Origin: Prevotellaceae bacterium
GTDB lineage: Bacteria; Bacteroidota; Bacteroidia; Bacteroidales; Bacteroidaceae
DNA length: 64,000 nucleotides
Assembly (NCBI GenBank): GCA_003150315.1
Contig: QAML01000076.1
Coordinates: forward strand, 68,722 to 132,721
Direction of reading: 5' to 3'
Both the position numbers and the translations under genes were made by a program. The notes under the pieces are model-generated. The model saw only the letters and a program-made list of their open reading frames with translations. It had not been told where the DNA came from and did no database searches. Shown here one piece after another: positions 28,290-36,676 of this stretch; within the stretch, counting starts at the first letter, position 1, and each line of letters starts with the position of its first letter.

Positions 28290-30233
28290 TTAATCCTTGT
28301 TCTCGGTTGTTTCGACGTTATCAGCCTCTTTGTTTTCACCCTGTGCGTCTGTCTTGGCTTTTTCGTCAATATCTTCTATGGATTTGCGCAGGTTGTCAAC
28401 TTCGTTCTTGAGGTTTTCTATGCGGCGTTTAATCTCGTTTACAAAACCATTGCCGTTTTTCGAAGAAACATTGAGGAAACCGAGGTTGTTTTCGTATGTT
28501 TGGATTTCGTTGCGCTTAGCTTCGTACATACGGAACAAACGTTCTCTTTCGCGATACATGGCATCACCTCCGCGAGAAATGGCTGCCGTTGCCTGTGCTT
28601 TGATGTTTTCGGCGCGGCGGGACATGCGACGAAGATTAAGCTCTTTGTAAATTCTGTCAACTTGTTCGCGATATTCTGTATAGAGTTTCTCTTTAAGGCG
28701 ATAGGGAACGTGTCCTGTGTTTTGCCATTGGGAAATCAACTCTTGAACTTTCTTTGCGCCCTCGTCTTTTGCCTCTGCTGTTATGGCTTTAAGCTGTTCT
28801 ATGATTCCGCGCTTGGTTTCCAGATTATCATTCTCGTTTTGTCGCAGAGAAGCAGTGGCTTTTCCGCGTGCTTCAAAGAAAGAATTGCAAGCCTCGGTAA
28901 AGCGTTTCCAAATTGTCTCGGAGTATTTGTGAGGAACGGAACCAATCTCTTTCCATTTGACACGTAGGTCTTTTATTGCGTTTGCAGTTGTGTTCCAGTC
29001 GGTACTGTCTTTTAATGATTCGGCTTTCTCGCAAAGTGCTAACTTCTTCTCGTAGTTTTCGTTGAGAGATGCTTTCAGTTGTTTGAAGTATTCGTTTTTC
29101 TTTACGAAGAAATTGTCGCATGCAGTGCGGAAACGTTCAAAAATCTTGGCATTTACGTTTTTGGGAGTAAAGCCAATGGTTTTCCATTCAGCCTGAATGT
29201 CTTTTATATCGGAAGTTACTTTGTCCCATTCAGCATAAGTGCGTAATTGGTCGGTGCTTATTGCTTCTATCTTTTCGCAAAGAGCGGTTTTTTTTACGAG
29301 ATTGTCTTTTTCCGCTTCCTTAAGTTTGTCGAAATGTTCCTGATGACGCTTGTTAACAACGGTGGATGCAGCTTTGAAACGCTCCCAAAGCTGTTCGCGT
29401 AAATCTTTTGCCACAGGACCTATCTCGCGGAATTCTTGATGTAGCTTCTGCAATTGGTGAAAAGCCGAAACAGGATCGTCAACAGTTTCAAGTTTCTCGG
29501 CAGCTTCGCAAAGATGTGTCTTTGCTTCAAGATTCTTTTTGAAATCGTATTCACGGAATTCGTTGTTGAGCTTCAGCATATCATAGAAGTTCTCAACACA
29601 ATACTCATAGTTTTTCCAAAGTTCCGTAGCGTTTTCTGCAGGAACAGGATTAGCCTCTTTCCATTCCGCTTGAAGTTTGCGGAAAGCATCGTAGTTTTTA
29701 CCTGTATCCTCGAGTGAGGAAGAGAGCGTCTTGATCTTTTCAAGAATTTCGAGTTTTTTCTTCAGATTATCCTGTTTTATTTTTTCCTGACGCTCGTGTT
29801 CCTGCGCACGTTTTTCTTTTATGAGTTTAAGTTCCGCCTTAAAGCGTTCTTCATCAGCGTCTGCTTTCGGTTCGAATTCTTCTTCATTACCTCCGGCATT
29901 GATAAAAGCTTCGCGTTGTGCCGCTACTTCTTCGTAGCGTAGGCGATAATATCTTTTTTTCAGAAGTTCTATTTCCTCTTTGTCGGCTATTTCTTCAGCA
30001 TGTGAGAGTTCGCTCATTCTGCGTATGACGTCTTCTTTGGTTCCCGGCACAACATAGGTTTTCTCCGCGCTTTTAGGTGCTTCGGAGTCTGTTGTTGCGT
30101 CAACCGCATGCTGTTGTTCCTGTGCCTCGGAGGCATTTTCTTCTTTTTTGATTTCTTCCTTAATGGGCTCTGTGGTATTGAGCTCTTCCTGAGAGGGTGT
30201 CATTTCGTTCGGTGTCATTTTGTTTTCTGACAT
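28290..30233 (-). CDS. DUF349 repeat coiled-coil protein
   Basis: Cytoplasmic 647-residue protein, very rich in Glu and Lys. After an acidic disordered N-terminus (about residues 1-75) it contains at least five helical DUF349-type repeats, each with a W/F-basic-x-x-G-x-P core: AEWKEANPVP, QEFREIGPVA, AEWKTIGFTP, VKWKEIGSVP and SQWQNTGHVP (roughly residues 180-510). A C-terminal coiled coil (about 540-630) ends in an acidic tail. Function in Bacteroidota is not established. It is a single gene with its own terminator and lies next to corA, with 87 nt between them. Confidence 0.85.
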   Translation of the reverse strand: MSENKMTPNEMTPSQEELNTTEPIKEEIKKEENASEAQEQQHAVDATTDSEAPKSAEKTYVVPGTKEDVIRRMSELSHAEEIADKEEIELLKKRYYRLRYEEVAAQREAFINAGGNEEEFEPKADADEERFKAELKLIKEKRAQEHERQEKIKQDNLKKKLEILEKIKTLSSSLEDTGKNYDAFRKLQAEWKEANPVPAENATELWKNYEYCVENFYDMLKLNNEFREYDFKKNLEAKTHLCEAAEKLETVDDPVSAFHQLQKLHQEFREIGPVAKDLREQLWERFKAASTVVNKRHQEHFDKLKEAEKDNLVKKTALCEKIEAISTDQLRTYAEWDKVTSDIKDIQAEWKTIGFTPKNVNAKIFERFRTACDNFFVKKNEYFKQLKASLNENYEKKLALCEKAESLKDSTDWNTTANAIKDLRVKWKEIGSVPHKYSETIWKRFTEACNSFFEARGKATASLRQNENDNLETKRGIIEQLKAITAEAKDEGAKKVQELISQWQNTGHVPYRLKEKLYTEYREQVDRIYKELNLRRMSRRAENIKAQATAAISRGGDAMYRERERLFRMYEAKRNEIQTYENNLGFLNVSSKNGNGFVNEIKRRIENLKNEVDNLRKSIEDIDEKAKTDAQGENKEADNVETTENKD

Positions 30234-30320
30234 TATAGATTATATCGTACAAATTAAGTGATTTTTATTTTAACCACCTAATGTTTTTTTGCTTTTTTGC
30301 AGTTTTACCGTCGTACTTTC

Positions 30321-31247
30321 TCAAATCCATGTTTTTTTTCTGAACCACCATACGAATATAATGGTTACTATCACGGATATTCCGAACACTATCGGGAAGC
30401 CGAGATTAAAGTCTTCCATGCCGTTTATAAGGTTCATTCCGAATAAACTTGCAATAAGTGTGGGGAACATTAGGATAATGGACACGGAAGTGAGGCTTTT
30501 CATCACGCTGCTCATATTGTTGTTTATGATGTTTGCGTATGTGTCCATTGTAGAGTTGAGAATGTTTGTATAGATATTGGTCATTTCTCTTGCCTGACTC
30601 ATTTCAATGTTCACATCTTCTATGAGGTCGGCATCAAGTTCGTCTATCGGCAGTTTGAACTTCAATTTGGAGAGAAGCATTTCGTTTCCTCGAATGGAAG
30701 TCGCGAAATAAGTAAGACTGTCTTGAAGTCTTGAAAGCCCCACAAGGTCTTCGTTGTCTATTTTTCGGTCCAGATTGAGTTTCGATTCCTCTATGAGAGT
30801 GTTTATTTGCTTCAGTCTTTTAAGATACCATACAGATGACGAAAGGAACAAGCGGAATACGAGGTCTATGTTGTCGGTGAAACCCACATCGCGTTTCTGT
30901 TGATAGGCAATAAAATCTATCATCATGTTGGTTTCATAGTTGCATATCGTTACGCAAACGTCTTTCTTTATAATAATACCGAGAGGAATGGTGGTATGCG
31001 GGGTGTGCGAGCGCACTTCTCTCACGTAGGGTATTCTCAGAATGATTAACACCCAACCGTCTTCGTATTCGTAACGCGAACGCTCGTCCTTGTCTCGAAT
31101 GTCTTCTATAAAATATTCGGGAATGTTGAGTTTGTCTATCATGAACGAGATGTCCTCGTCGTTGGGACAGGTTACCTGTGTCCAGCAGGCGGGCTGCCAT
31201 GTGTCAATGGTGCGCAGTCCGTTATTAATGTTCCAGTAGGTTCGCAT
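30321..31247 (-). CDS. corA: CorA-family magnesium/divalent cation transporter
   Basis: Pentameric channel of the CorA/2-TM-GxN family for uptake of Mg2+ (possibly Co2+ or Ni2+). The 308 residues comprise a cytoplasmic alpha/beta funnel (about 1-235), a long stalk helix, and two C-terminal membrane helices (about 250-269 and 280-300). The hallmark selectivity motif GMN is at residues 270-272 between the helices. The acidic-basic C-terminal end RKKTWI is on the cytoplasmic side. No M-box-like riboswitch was recognised in the leader. Confidence 0.92.
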   Translation of the reverse strand: MRTYWNINNGLRTIDTWQPACWTQVTCPNDEDISFMIDKLNIPEYFIEDIRDKDERSRYEYEDGWVLIILRIPYVREVRSHTPHTTIPLGIIIKKDVCVTICNYETNMMIDFIAYQQKRDVGFTDNIDLVFRLFLSSSVWYLKRLKQINTLIEESKLNLDRKIDNEDLVGLSRLQDSLTYFATSIRGNEMLLSKLKFKLPIDELDADLIEDVNIEMSQAREMTNIYTNILNSTMDTYANIINNNMSSVMKSLTSVSIILMFPTLIASLFGMNLINGMEDFNLGFPIVFGISVIVTIIFVWWFRKKTWI

Positions 31248-31515
31248 AGGCTTTTACTCCAAATAAAATTTCGGCAGGAGCAAAAGCCTTTAAGGCACTT
31301 CTCCCGTCGGTCTAACGTTTGTTTTCCGCGTGATAGTCGTCCATATTGTTTTTTATGACCGTGGTGAAACTTATAATAATGCTTTTGTGCTTCACGAAAG
31401 GTCGGGATTGATTATTTCTGTGTGCAAAATTAAAAATTTATTTTGAATTACGCTTGCTGTGCAAAATCTAAATGACGTAAATATGTGATATCGTTGCAAC
31501 GCTGAGCGCAAAAGA
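31248..31515. other. intergenic leader between corA and the araC-type gene
   Basis: About 270 nt (326 nt up to the next stop codon) without a gene. The corA leader has a small inverted repeat (GCCTT-A-AAGGC, near 31290) that resembles the repeat-module core by chance or descent, but no 21-nt module structure. No riboswitch, tRNA or promoter of full consensus was found. Confidence 0.4.
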
Positions 31516-31552
31516 ATACGGTTCGGAATGAAAAGATTATTCCGAACCGTAT
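31516..31552 (-). terminator. terminator of the AraC-type regulator gene
   Basis: Fourteen-bp perfect stem (ATACGGTTCGGAAT with ATTCCGAACCGTAT), 9-nt loop, followed on the minus strand by TTCTTTTG. It lies about 20 nt past the stop codon. Confidence 0.82.
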
Positions 31553-31573
31553 AATCAATGTGTGGTTTTGCCT

Positions 31574-32464
31574 TTACGCGCCTTTTCTGTAGGCTGACGG
31601 TGTCTGTCCGTTCTTTTTCTTGAAAAACCTCATGAAGTGTTGGGGATATTCAAAGCCGAGTCGTTCGCTCACTTGGGCAATGCTCAACTCGTCATCGTCG
31701 AGCAGTCGCTTCGCGGCAGCCATTAGGTGGTCTGAAATATAATCTTTGGCGGTTCGTCCTGTTTCCACTTTCACCAATTCGCCGAAATAACCTTTCGACA
31801 AGCAACATTTGTCGGCAAAGTAAGCCACTGTTGGCAAACCTTCGCGTATGGCTTGTTTTTCTATATACTCGGTGAGGAGGGTGTTGAACTTTTGTATTAC
31901 GGTGTGATTGATTTCTTCGCGGGTAACAAACTGACGGTCGTAAAAACGAAGGCAATAATTGAGCAGCAGTTCTATGTTCGACACAATAAGTTCGCGTGTG
32001 TGTTTGTCGATTGCGTGATGAAGTTCACGGCTAATCATGTCGAGCACACTGCGGAAGATACTTATTTCCTCAACCGAGAGATGTAAAGCTTCGCTTGAGC
32101 TGTATGAAAAGAATTCATAGCGCAGGATGTTTCTTTCGAGGGGTGTGCGGGCAAGAAAGTCGGGATGAAACACGAGTGCGGTCCATATCGGGGTTGTAAC
32201 ACCCGGCATGGGCTTCACGTTAATCGTTTGTCCCGGTGCAAAACTCGTTACGGTCATCTCGTCAAAGTCGTATTTTGTGCGCCCGTAGGATAGTTCGCAT
32301 CCTTTGTTCTCTTTCAAAAACAGCGCGTATATTCCGTAGTGAACCGTTCTTGCGGTGAAGTTAGCCGGTTTCGTGTTGCGCACCACACTCACAAGCGGAT
32401 GTTGCGTCTCAAATCCGTAGTAGTCGTTAAAGTCTTGGACCGAATTGAAAGTTACTGTCTCCAT
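31574..32464 (-). CDS. AraC-family transcriptional regulator
   Basis: A 296-residue regulator with an N-terminal cupin-like sensing domain (about residues 20-165, including YALFLKENKGCELSYG and the following beta strands) and a C-terminal pair of helix-turn-helix motifs (about 195-294). The first HTH contains FADKCCLSKGYFGELVK and the second reads SIAQVSERLGFEYPQHFMRFFKKKNGQTPSAYR, the standard AraC signature. Its target is not shown by the sequence. The next gene on the same strand is an exported alpha/beta hydrolase 360 nt upstream, a pair seen often as regulator and target in Bacteroidales, but an autonomous promoter (TAAATTTG) suggests a separate transcript. Confidence 0.92.
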   Translation of the reverse strand: METVTFNSVQDFNDYYGFETQHPLVSVVRNTKPANFTARTVHYGIYALFLKENKGCELSYGRTKYDFDEMTVTSFAPGQTINVKPMPGVTTPIWTALVFHPDFLARTPLERNILRYEFFSYSSSEALHLSVEEISIFRSVLDMISRELHHAIDKHTRELIVSNIELLLNYCLRFYDRQFVTREEINHTVIQKFNTLLTEYIEKQAIREGLPTVAYFADKCCLSKGYFGELVKVETGRTAKDYISDHLMAAAKRLLDDDELSIAQVSERLGFEYPQHFMRFFKKKNGQTPSAYRKGA

Positions 32465-32480
32465 TATATGATGTTTTTTG

Positions 32481-32488
32481 CAAATTTA
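32481..32488 (-). promoter_or_regulatory. -7 box of the AraC-type regulator gene
   Basis: TAAATTTG on the minus strand, full TAnnTTTG match, 17 nt before the start codon. Confidence 0.55.
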
Positions 32489-32595
32489 CCATTTTATAGA
32501 AATGTGCGAAATTTTATCAGGCTTTTGCGGTGTTGAAAATATAGAATTCCCGGGACGAAAACAGGTTTTGTTTCGAAAGTTTCATGACATGCGAA

Positions 32596-32679
32596 AAAAC
32601 ATAAGGCATGTGTTGAAAAATACAAGGCACTTATTTTAAAATACGAGCCATATATTTTAAAATACATGGCTCGTATTTT
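32596..32679 (-). repeat. 21-nt-module intergenic repeat, copy 6 (private paired substitution)
   Basis: Modules at 32596-32616, 32617-32637, 32638-32658 and 32659-32679. The two rightmost modules carry the core CGAGCCA and its inverse TGGCTCG, where every other copy has CAAG/CTTG. The same private A-to-G change thus occurs in both arms of the predicted hairpin. The leader on the right contains a small hairpin GACTT-TAC-AAGTC in minus reading; its sequence differs from that of copy 3 but the pairing is kept. Tail on the left next to TTTTTTCGC. Minus polarity, between two tandem minus-strand genes. Confidence 0.93.
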
Positions 32680-32824
32680 CGGACTTGTAAAGTCTTTGAA
32701 ACACAATAACTTATAAAGTAACTATGAAGTGCGCTTAAAGTTTTGAATTTCAGCGGTTTCCCGGAAAATGCATGCTTCCGCCGTTCTGAATGCCGGCACC
32801 GCCTGTTTGCCCCGAACCGTTGCC

Positions 32825-33877
32825 TTATAGATTTGTCTTGAAAAATTCTGTCAGTTTGCCCCAGGGTATATAGTTTTTGTCTCCTCCGTCGTAAAGGTCG
32901 CAATGTGTTGCGCCGGGAACGATAAACAGTTCTTTGTTCGAGGCGTATTTGCCGGAAGTTAACTTTTTATAGGCTTCTTCGCCGAAGTATCGGCTGTGGG
33001 CTTTCTCTCCGTGTACAATTATCACGGGAGTGCGCACTTCCGAGGCGAAGTCCCAAAGCGAAACATTCAGACGCATAAGCTGCGTGGTTATGTTCCAACC
33101 CGTATTTGAATTGAGCGAACGCGGATGATAGCCTCGTTTCGGATTCTTGTAATAAGCCACGTATTGTTTTACAAAGTCGGGTGCATTGTCGGGTGCTTTC
33201 TCGGGCAGACCACCCTGCGGAAGAATCTTGCCGCTGCGGAATTCTTCGGTGCGTTTTGCCGCTAATTGCATTTTGAGAGCATGGCGTGCCTCCTCGTCCA
33301 TGGAGTCGAAATAACCTTTTTGGGTTACGCGCGTGAGATTGTAGAGTGTTACACTTGCCGTGGCTTTTATGCGCGGGTCGAGAGCTGCAGCGTTTATGGC
33401 AATGCCGCCCCAGCCGCAAATGCCGAGTATTCCGATGTGTTCGGCATCCACATCCTCCCGGCACGAAAGGTAGTCTACGGCAGCGCAGAAATCTTCCGTG
33501 TTAATGTCCATCGAAGAAGAGTAACGCGGTTCGCCGCCGCTTTCGCCTGTAAACGAGGGATCGAAAGCTATTGTCAGAAATCCTTGCTCGGCAAGGGTTT
33601 GGGCATAAAGTCCGCTGGCTTGTTCTTTTACGGCTCCGAAAGGTCCGCTAACGGCAATGGCTCGCAGTTTGCCTTCCGAGGCAACAGGTTTGTACATATC
33701 GGCAACGAGTGTTATGCCGAACCGGTTTTTGAAAGAAACTTTCTCATGACTCACCTTTTCACTCTTGGGGAAAGTCTTGTCCCATTCTTTTGTTATGTTC
33801 ATGTTTGTATTATTGTTTTGTGCGAAAGCAATCAGCGAAATCGCGATTACGGCTATCGTTGTTATTATTCGTTTCAT
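32825..33877 (-). CDS. exported alpha/beta hydrolase with cysteine nucleophile
   Basis: The start at 33877 (MKRIITTIAVIAISLIAFAQ) gives 350 residues with a clean signal peptide. The fold is alpha/beta hydrolase of the dienelactone-hydrolase/YcjY-like kind. The nucleophile elbow reads GICGWGG (about residue 155), so the nucleophile is Cys rather than Ser. Asp of FDPSFTGESGG is the conserved loop, and the acid-histidine end is around VIVHGEKAHSRYF and GATHCDLYDGG. It ends in a segment YIPWGKLTEFFKTNL typical of these proteins. Substrate is unknown; dienelactone-like esters or small xenobiotic esters are possible. It lies upstream of the AraC gene on the same strand. Confidence 0.82.
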   Translation of the reverse strand: MKRIITTIAVIAISLIAFAQNNNTNMNITKEWDKTFPKSEKVSHEKVSFKNRFGITLVADMYKPVASEGKLRAIAVSGPFGAVKEQASGLYAQTLAEQGFLTIAFDPSFTGESGGEPRYSSSMDINTEDFCAAVDYLSCREDVDAEHIGILGICGWGGIAINAAALDPRIKATASVTLYNLTRVTQKGYFDSMDEEARHALKMQLAAKRTEEFRSGKILPQGGLPEKAPDNAPDFVKQYVAYYKNPKRGYHPRSLNSNTGWNITTQLMRLNVSLWDFASEVRTPVIIVHGEKAHSRYFGEEAYKKLTSGKYASNKELFIVPGATHCDLYDGGDKNYIPWGKLTEFFKTNL

Positions 33878-33922
33878 GATTCTCTGCATTTGGGTTATGT
33901 ATGAGTTAACGATTCACGAATG

Positions 33923-33930
33923 CAAAATTA
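33923..33930 (-). promoter_or_regulatory. -7 box of the hydrolase gene
   Basis: TAATTTTG on the minus strand, full TAnnTTTG match, 46 nt before the chosen start codon. Confidence 0.5.
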
Positions 33931-34062
33931 CTTGGGACGCGGCAAAGAAAAAGTACCGTAAGTTCGGGTTGAATTACCGTTAATGCGGAAGCATACGGAT
34001 TTTTCGCACTTGTATTCTAGTAAAACAACCGGCGTGAGTCATTACATGGGCGAAAAAAACAA

Positions 34063-34100
34063 AGCCCCGGCAAACGGTGTGGTACACCGTGCCGGGGGCT
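34063..34100 (-). terminator. terminator of pepD
   Basis: Two stacked stems, AGCCCCGGCA with TGCCGGGGGCT (one bulged G) and CGGTGT with ACACCG, followed on the minus strand by TTTGTTTTTTTC. It lies about 25 nt past the pepD stop codon. Confidence 0.85.
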
Positions 34101-34125
34101 ATATTATGTAAGGAATATCTAAGCC

Positions 34126-35583
34126 TTATTTTTCGGGAATGTTTTCGATAACTTTTATTATAAAGCTGTAGAATTCCTCAACAGACGGAACATAGCAACG
34201 TTCGCTCGTAGTGTGGGGCGAACGCAATGTGGGACCTAACGAAACAACGTCAAGTCCGGGATATTTGCCAAGGATTACCGAGCATTCCAAACCTGCGTGG
34301 TCAACCTGCACAAGGGCTTCCTTGCCGAACATATCCTTATATTCCTTTTTCAAAAGGGCAAGAATCTCGCTGTCATTGTTCGGATCCCAACCACCATAGC
34401 TTCCGCTGAACGTAACTTTCATTCCTGCCATTCCGAAACAGCTTTCAAGACTGCGGGCTATGTATTCCTTCATGCTTTCTTTACTGCTGCGGGCAAGGAT
34501 ATTGAATTCCGCTTTGCCGTTTCCTATCTTTATAATTGCAAGGTTCGAAGAAGTTTCAACAACATCGGGGAAATGCGGAATCATTCTTACAACTCCGTCG
34601 TGGCAGGCGTAGATTGCATCGACGAGATTGTCTTGTATTTCGCGCGGAGTGATAGTTGCTGGCACTTCTGCCTCTTCTGCAAACATCTCAATGCCGCTTT
34701 CTATTCCTGCATACTCGTCAGTGAATTCCTTTTTCCATTTCTCCACGAGCGCATTGAGGTTTTCGGCTTTGTCTTGCGGTATAACGAGATTCACAGTAGC
34801 CTTGAAAGGAATGGCATTTCTCATGTTGCCGCCGTCCCATGCGGAAAGACGTGCGCCGCATTCCGTTATGGCTTCGCGCACAAAGCGCACCATAAGTTTG
34901 TTAGCGTTTCCGCGACCTTCGTTAATCTCTAAGCCGCTGTGTCCGCCGCGTAATCCTTTAAGTGTAACCTTTACAGCTTTTACGCCTTGCATTGTGGGCT
35001 CTTCCTGATACTGCAACTCGGCTGTTACGTCAATTCCTCCTGCACTGCCGACAACAAATTTTCCCCACGTCTCCGAGTCAAGATTCAGAAGAATGTCTCC
35101 GTTAAGTTCTCCTTCGGGCAATTCGTTTGCGCCAAACATTCCGGTTTCTTCGTCGCGGGTTATAAGTCCTTCTATAGGTCCGTGTTTCAGGTTTTTGTTT
35201 GTCATAACAGCCATGACAGTCGCTACGCCGATTCCGTCATCGCTTCCGAGCGTCGTTCCCTTGGCTTTTACCCAATTGTCTTCAATGTATGTTTCTATCG
35301 GGTCTGTTTCAAAATTGTGTTTACTGTCCGGAGTTTTTTGCGGAACCATGTCCATGTGTCCCTGAAGTATTACGCCCTTGCGGTTTTCCATACCCGGTGT
35401 TGCGGGCACGCGTATCACGATGTTTCCGGCAGGGTCTTTGAAAGCCTCTATACCGTTTTCTTTCGAAAAATCAAGGAGAAATTGCTGTATTTTCTCGAGA
35501 TGTCCCGATGGACGCGGTATCTGTGTGAGAGAATAAAAGTGTCCCCACAAATCTTTTGGCTGCAGATTTCTTATATCTTCCAT
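34126..35583 (-). CDS. pepD: aminoacyl-histidine dipeptidase (M20 family)
   Basis: Cytosolic zinc dipeptidase (carnosinase-like, PepD) that cleaves Xaa-His and other dipeptides. The 485 residues match the family length. Metal and catalytic residues are visible: QGHMDMVPQ (His ligand and Asp), GSDDGIGVA (bridging Asp), RDEETGMFG (catalytic Glu-Glu) and LNLDSETW, and the C-terminal SPHTTSERCYV (His ligand). A lid/dimerisation domain sits between about residues 200 and 385. It follows a flippase-like membrane gene by 16 nt, so the two are likely cotranscribed. Confidence 0.94.
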   Translation of the reverse strand: MEDIRNLQPKDLWGHFYSLTQIPRPSGHLEKIQQFLLDFSKENGIEAFKDPAGNIVIRVPATPGMENRKGVILQGHMDMVPQKTPDSKHNFETDPIETYIEDNWVKAKGTTLGSDDGIGVATVMAVMTNKNLKHGPIEGLITRDEETGMFGANELPEGELNGDILLNLDSETWGKFVVGSAGGIDVTAELQYQEEPTMQGVKAVKVTLKGLRGGHSGLEINEGRGNANKLMVRFVREAITECGARLSAWDGGNMRNAIPFKATVNLVIPQDKAENLNALVEKWKKEFTDEYAGIESGIEMFAEEAEVPATITPREIQDNLVDAIYACHDGVVRMIPHFPDVVETSSNLAIIKIGNGKAEFNILARSSKESMKEYIARSLESCFGMAGMKVTFSGSYGGWDPNNDSEILALLKKEYKDMFGKEALVQVDHAGLECSVILGKYPGLDVVSLGPTLRSPHTTSERCYVPSVEEFYSFIIKVIENIPEK

Positions 35584-35599
35584 AATATTTTGTTTTTAA

Positions 35600-36613
35600 T
35601 TAGTGAATATTCTCTGTTATCCTGTATGCTGCTGTACGTTTGGGTAAAAATTGCAATGAAATCAGTCCTCCCACGCCGAGCACTATTATTAATGCGGTTT
35701 GCATGGCGTGTACGACGAGCGCAAAGAGAATAGCGTTTGCCGCTCCCACTCCATATAATATCAGCATGGTTTTTACAGCAAAGTGCCACGGACCTGCGCC
35801 GTTTGGCGTAGGAATCAGTACTGCGTATGACCCTGCGCAAAATATCACGAGTGCGTCCAATTGGGTGAGATTCGCAGTGAAATCGAAGCAATATAGGGTG
35901 AGCGAAAAATGCAGATAGTAGCACAACCATATTGCAAAGCTATAGAACATGTACAGCCCGAGTGATTTCATTTTGCCAAGCGAAACAATTCCCTCCCATA
36001 AGTCGTGCAGAACGCTGTGAAGCTTGCCGAAAACTTTCAGTCTCCTCATGAAAAAAACAATCATCAGTATCAGCGCAACAATACATATGGCTGTAACCAC
36101 GTAGCCTGTGGTTGTGAAACGTTCCAAAAGGTTTCCGAAATTAGTGCCGGTGCGTGTAAAGAATGTGGTGAATGTTTTTCTTTGCGCAAAAAGGGCGAAA
36201 GCTGTAACGCCAAGCATGAAAAGCGCATCGACAATGCGTTCGGTAACCACTGTTCCTATTCCTTTTGCGAATGAAGTGCCGTCGTGGTGTTTCAGAGTGC
36301 CGCAACGGGTTATTTCTCCAATTCTCGGAACCACGAGACTTGCCGCGTAGGAAATGAAAATGGCAAACGTGCATGTTCTCCGCCTTGGCTTTTCGCCTGT
36401 AGGCTCAAGTGCGAGCCGCCATCTCAAGCCTCGCAATATTTGCGGCACAATGCCGAAAAACAACGACAGAAACATCCATCCCCATTTCATGCGATGAAAA
36501 ATCATGTCTCTGATGTCGCTCCACGAACTTCCGCGATACATCCAATAAAGAATGCCCGCTCCGAGGAGGAATGGCAGTATAATGCGTAGCGATGTCGTTA
36601 TAGTTTTTTTCAA
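35600..36613 (-). CDS. lysylphosphatidylglycerol-synthase-type flippase-like membrane protein
   Basis: Inner-membrane protein of 337 residues with about eight hydrophobic segments, belonging to the LPG_synthase_TM/UPF0104 family (flippase-like domain also found in MprF and AglD). The family's conserved motifs are seen around ALEPTGEKPRRRTCTFAIFISYAASLVVPR (here split: R near residue 72, then VPRIGEITR) and NGAGPWHFAVK near the C-terminus. No soluble transferase domain is attached. It may move lipid-linked substrates or link to lipid metabolism, but the substrate is unknown. It is transcribed divergently from ksgA from a promoter box at 36652-36659 and is followed by pepD. Confidence 0.82.
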   Translation of the reverse strand: MKKTITTSLRIILPFLLGAGILYWMYRGSSWSDIRDMIFHRMKWGWMFLSLFFGIVPQILRGLRWRLALEPTGEKPRRRTCTFAIFISYAASLVVPRIGEITRCGTLKHHDGTSFAKGIGTVVTERIVDALFMLGVTAFALFAQRKTFTTFFTRTGTNFGNLLERFTTTGYVVTAICIVALILMIVFFMRRLKVFGKLHSVLHDLWEGIVSLGKMKSLGLYMFYSFAIWLCYYLHFSLTLYCFDFTANLTQLDALVIFCAGSYAVLIPTPNGAGPWHFAVKTMLILYGVGAANAILFALVVHAMQTALIIVLGVGGLISLQFLPKRTAAYRITENIH

Positions 36614-36637
36614 ATCCGTTTATTACGCATTTATTCG

Positions 36638-36659
36638 TAATTTTGTAAACGCAAAGATA
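36638..36659. promoter_or_regulatory. divergent promoter region of ksgA and the flippase-like gene
   Basis: The plus strand reads TAATTTTG at 36638-36645 (towards ksgA, 32 nt before its start) and the minus strand reads TATCTTTG at 36652-36659 (towards the flippase-like gene, 39 nt before its start). Both match TAnnTTTG fully. The two boxes are only 6 nt apart and transcription could interfere. Confidence 0.6.
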
Positions 36660-36676
36660 AACAAATCCCTTTACAG

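Noticed and set aside
31260..31320. Magnesium riboswitch upstream of corA
   Set aside because: Only a short inverted repeat is present; none of the conserved helices or loops of known magnesium-sensing RNAs could be recognised.
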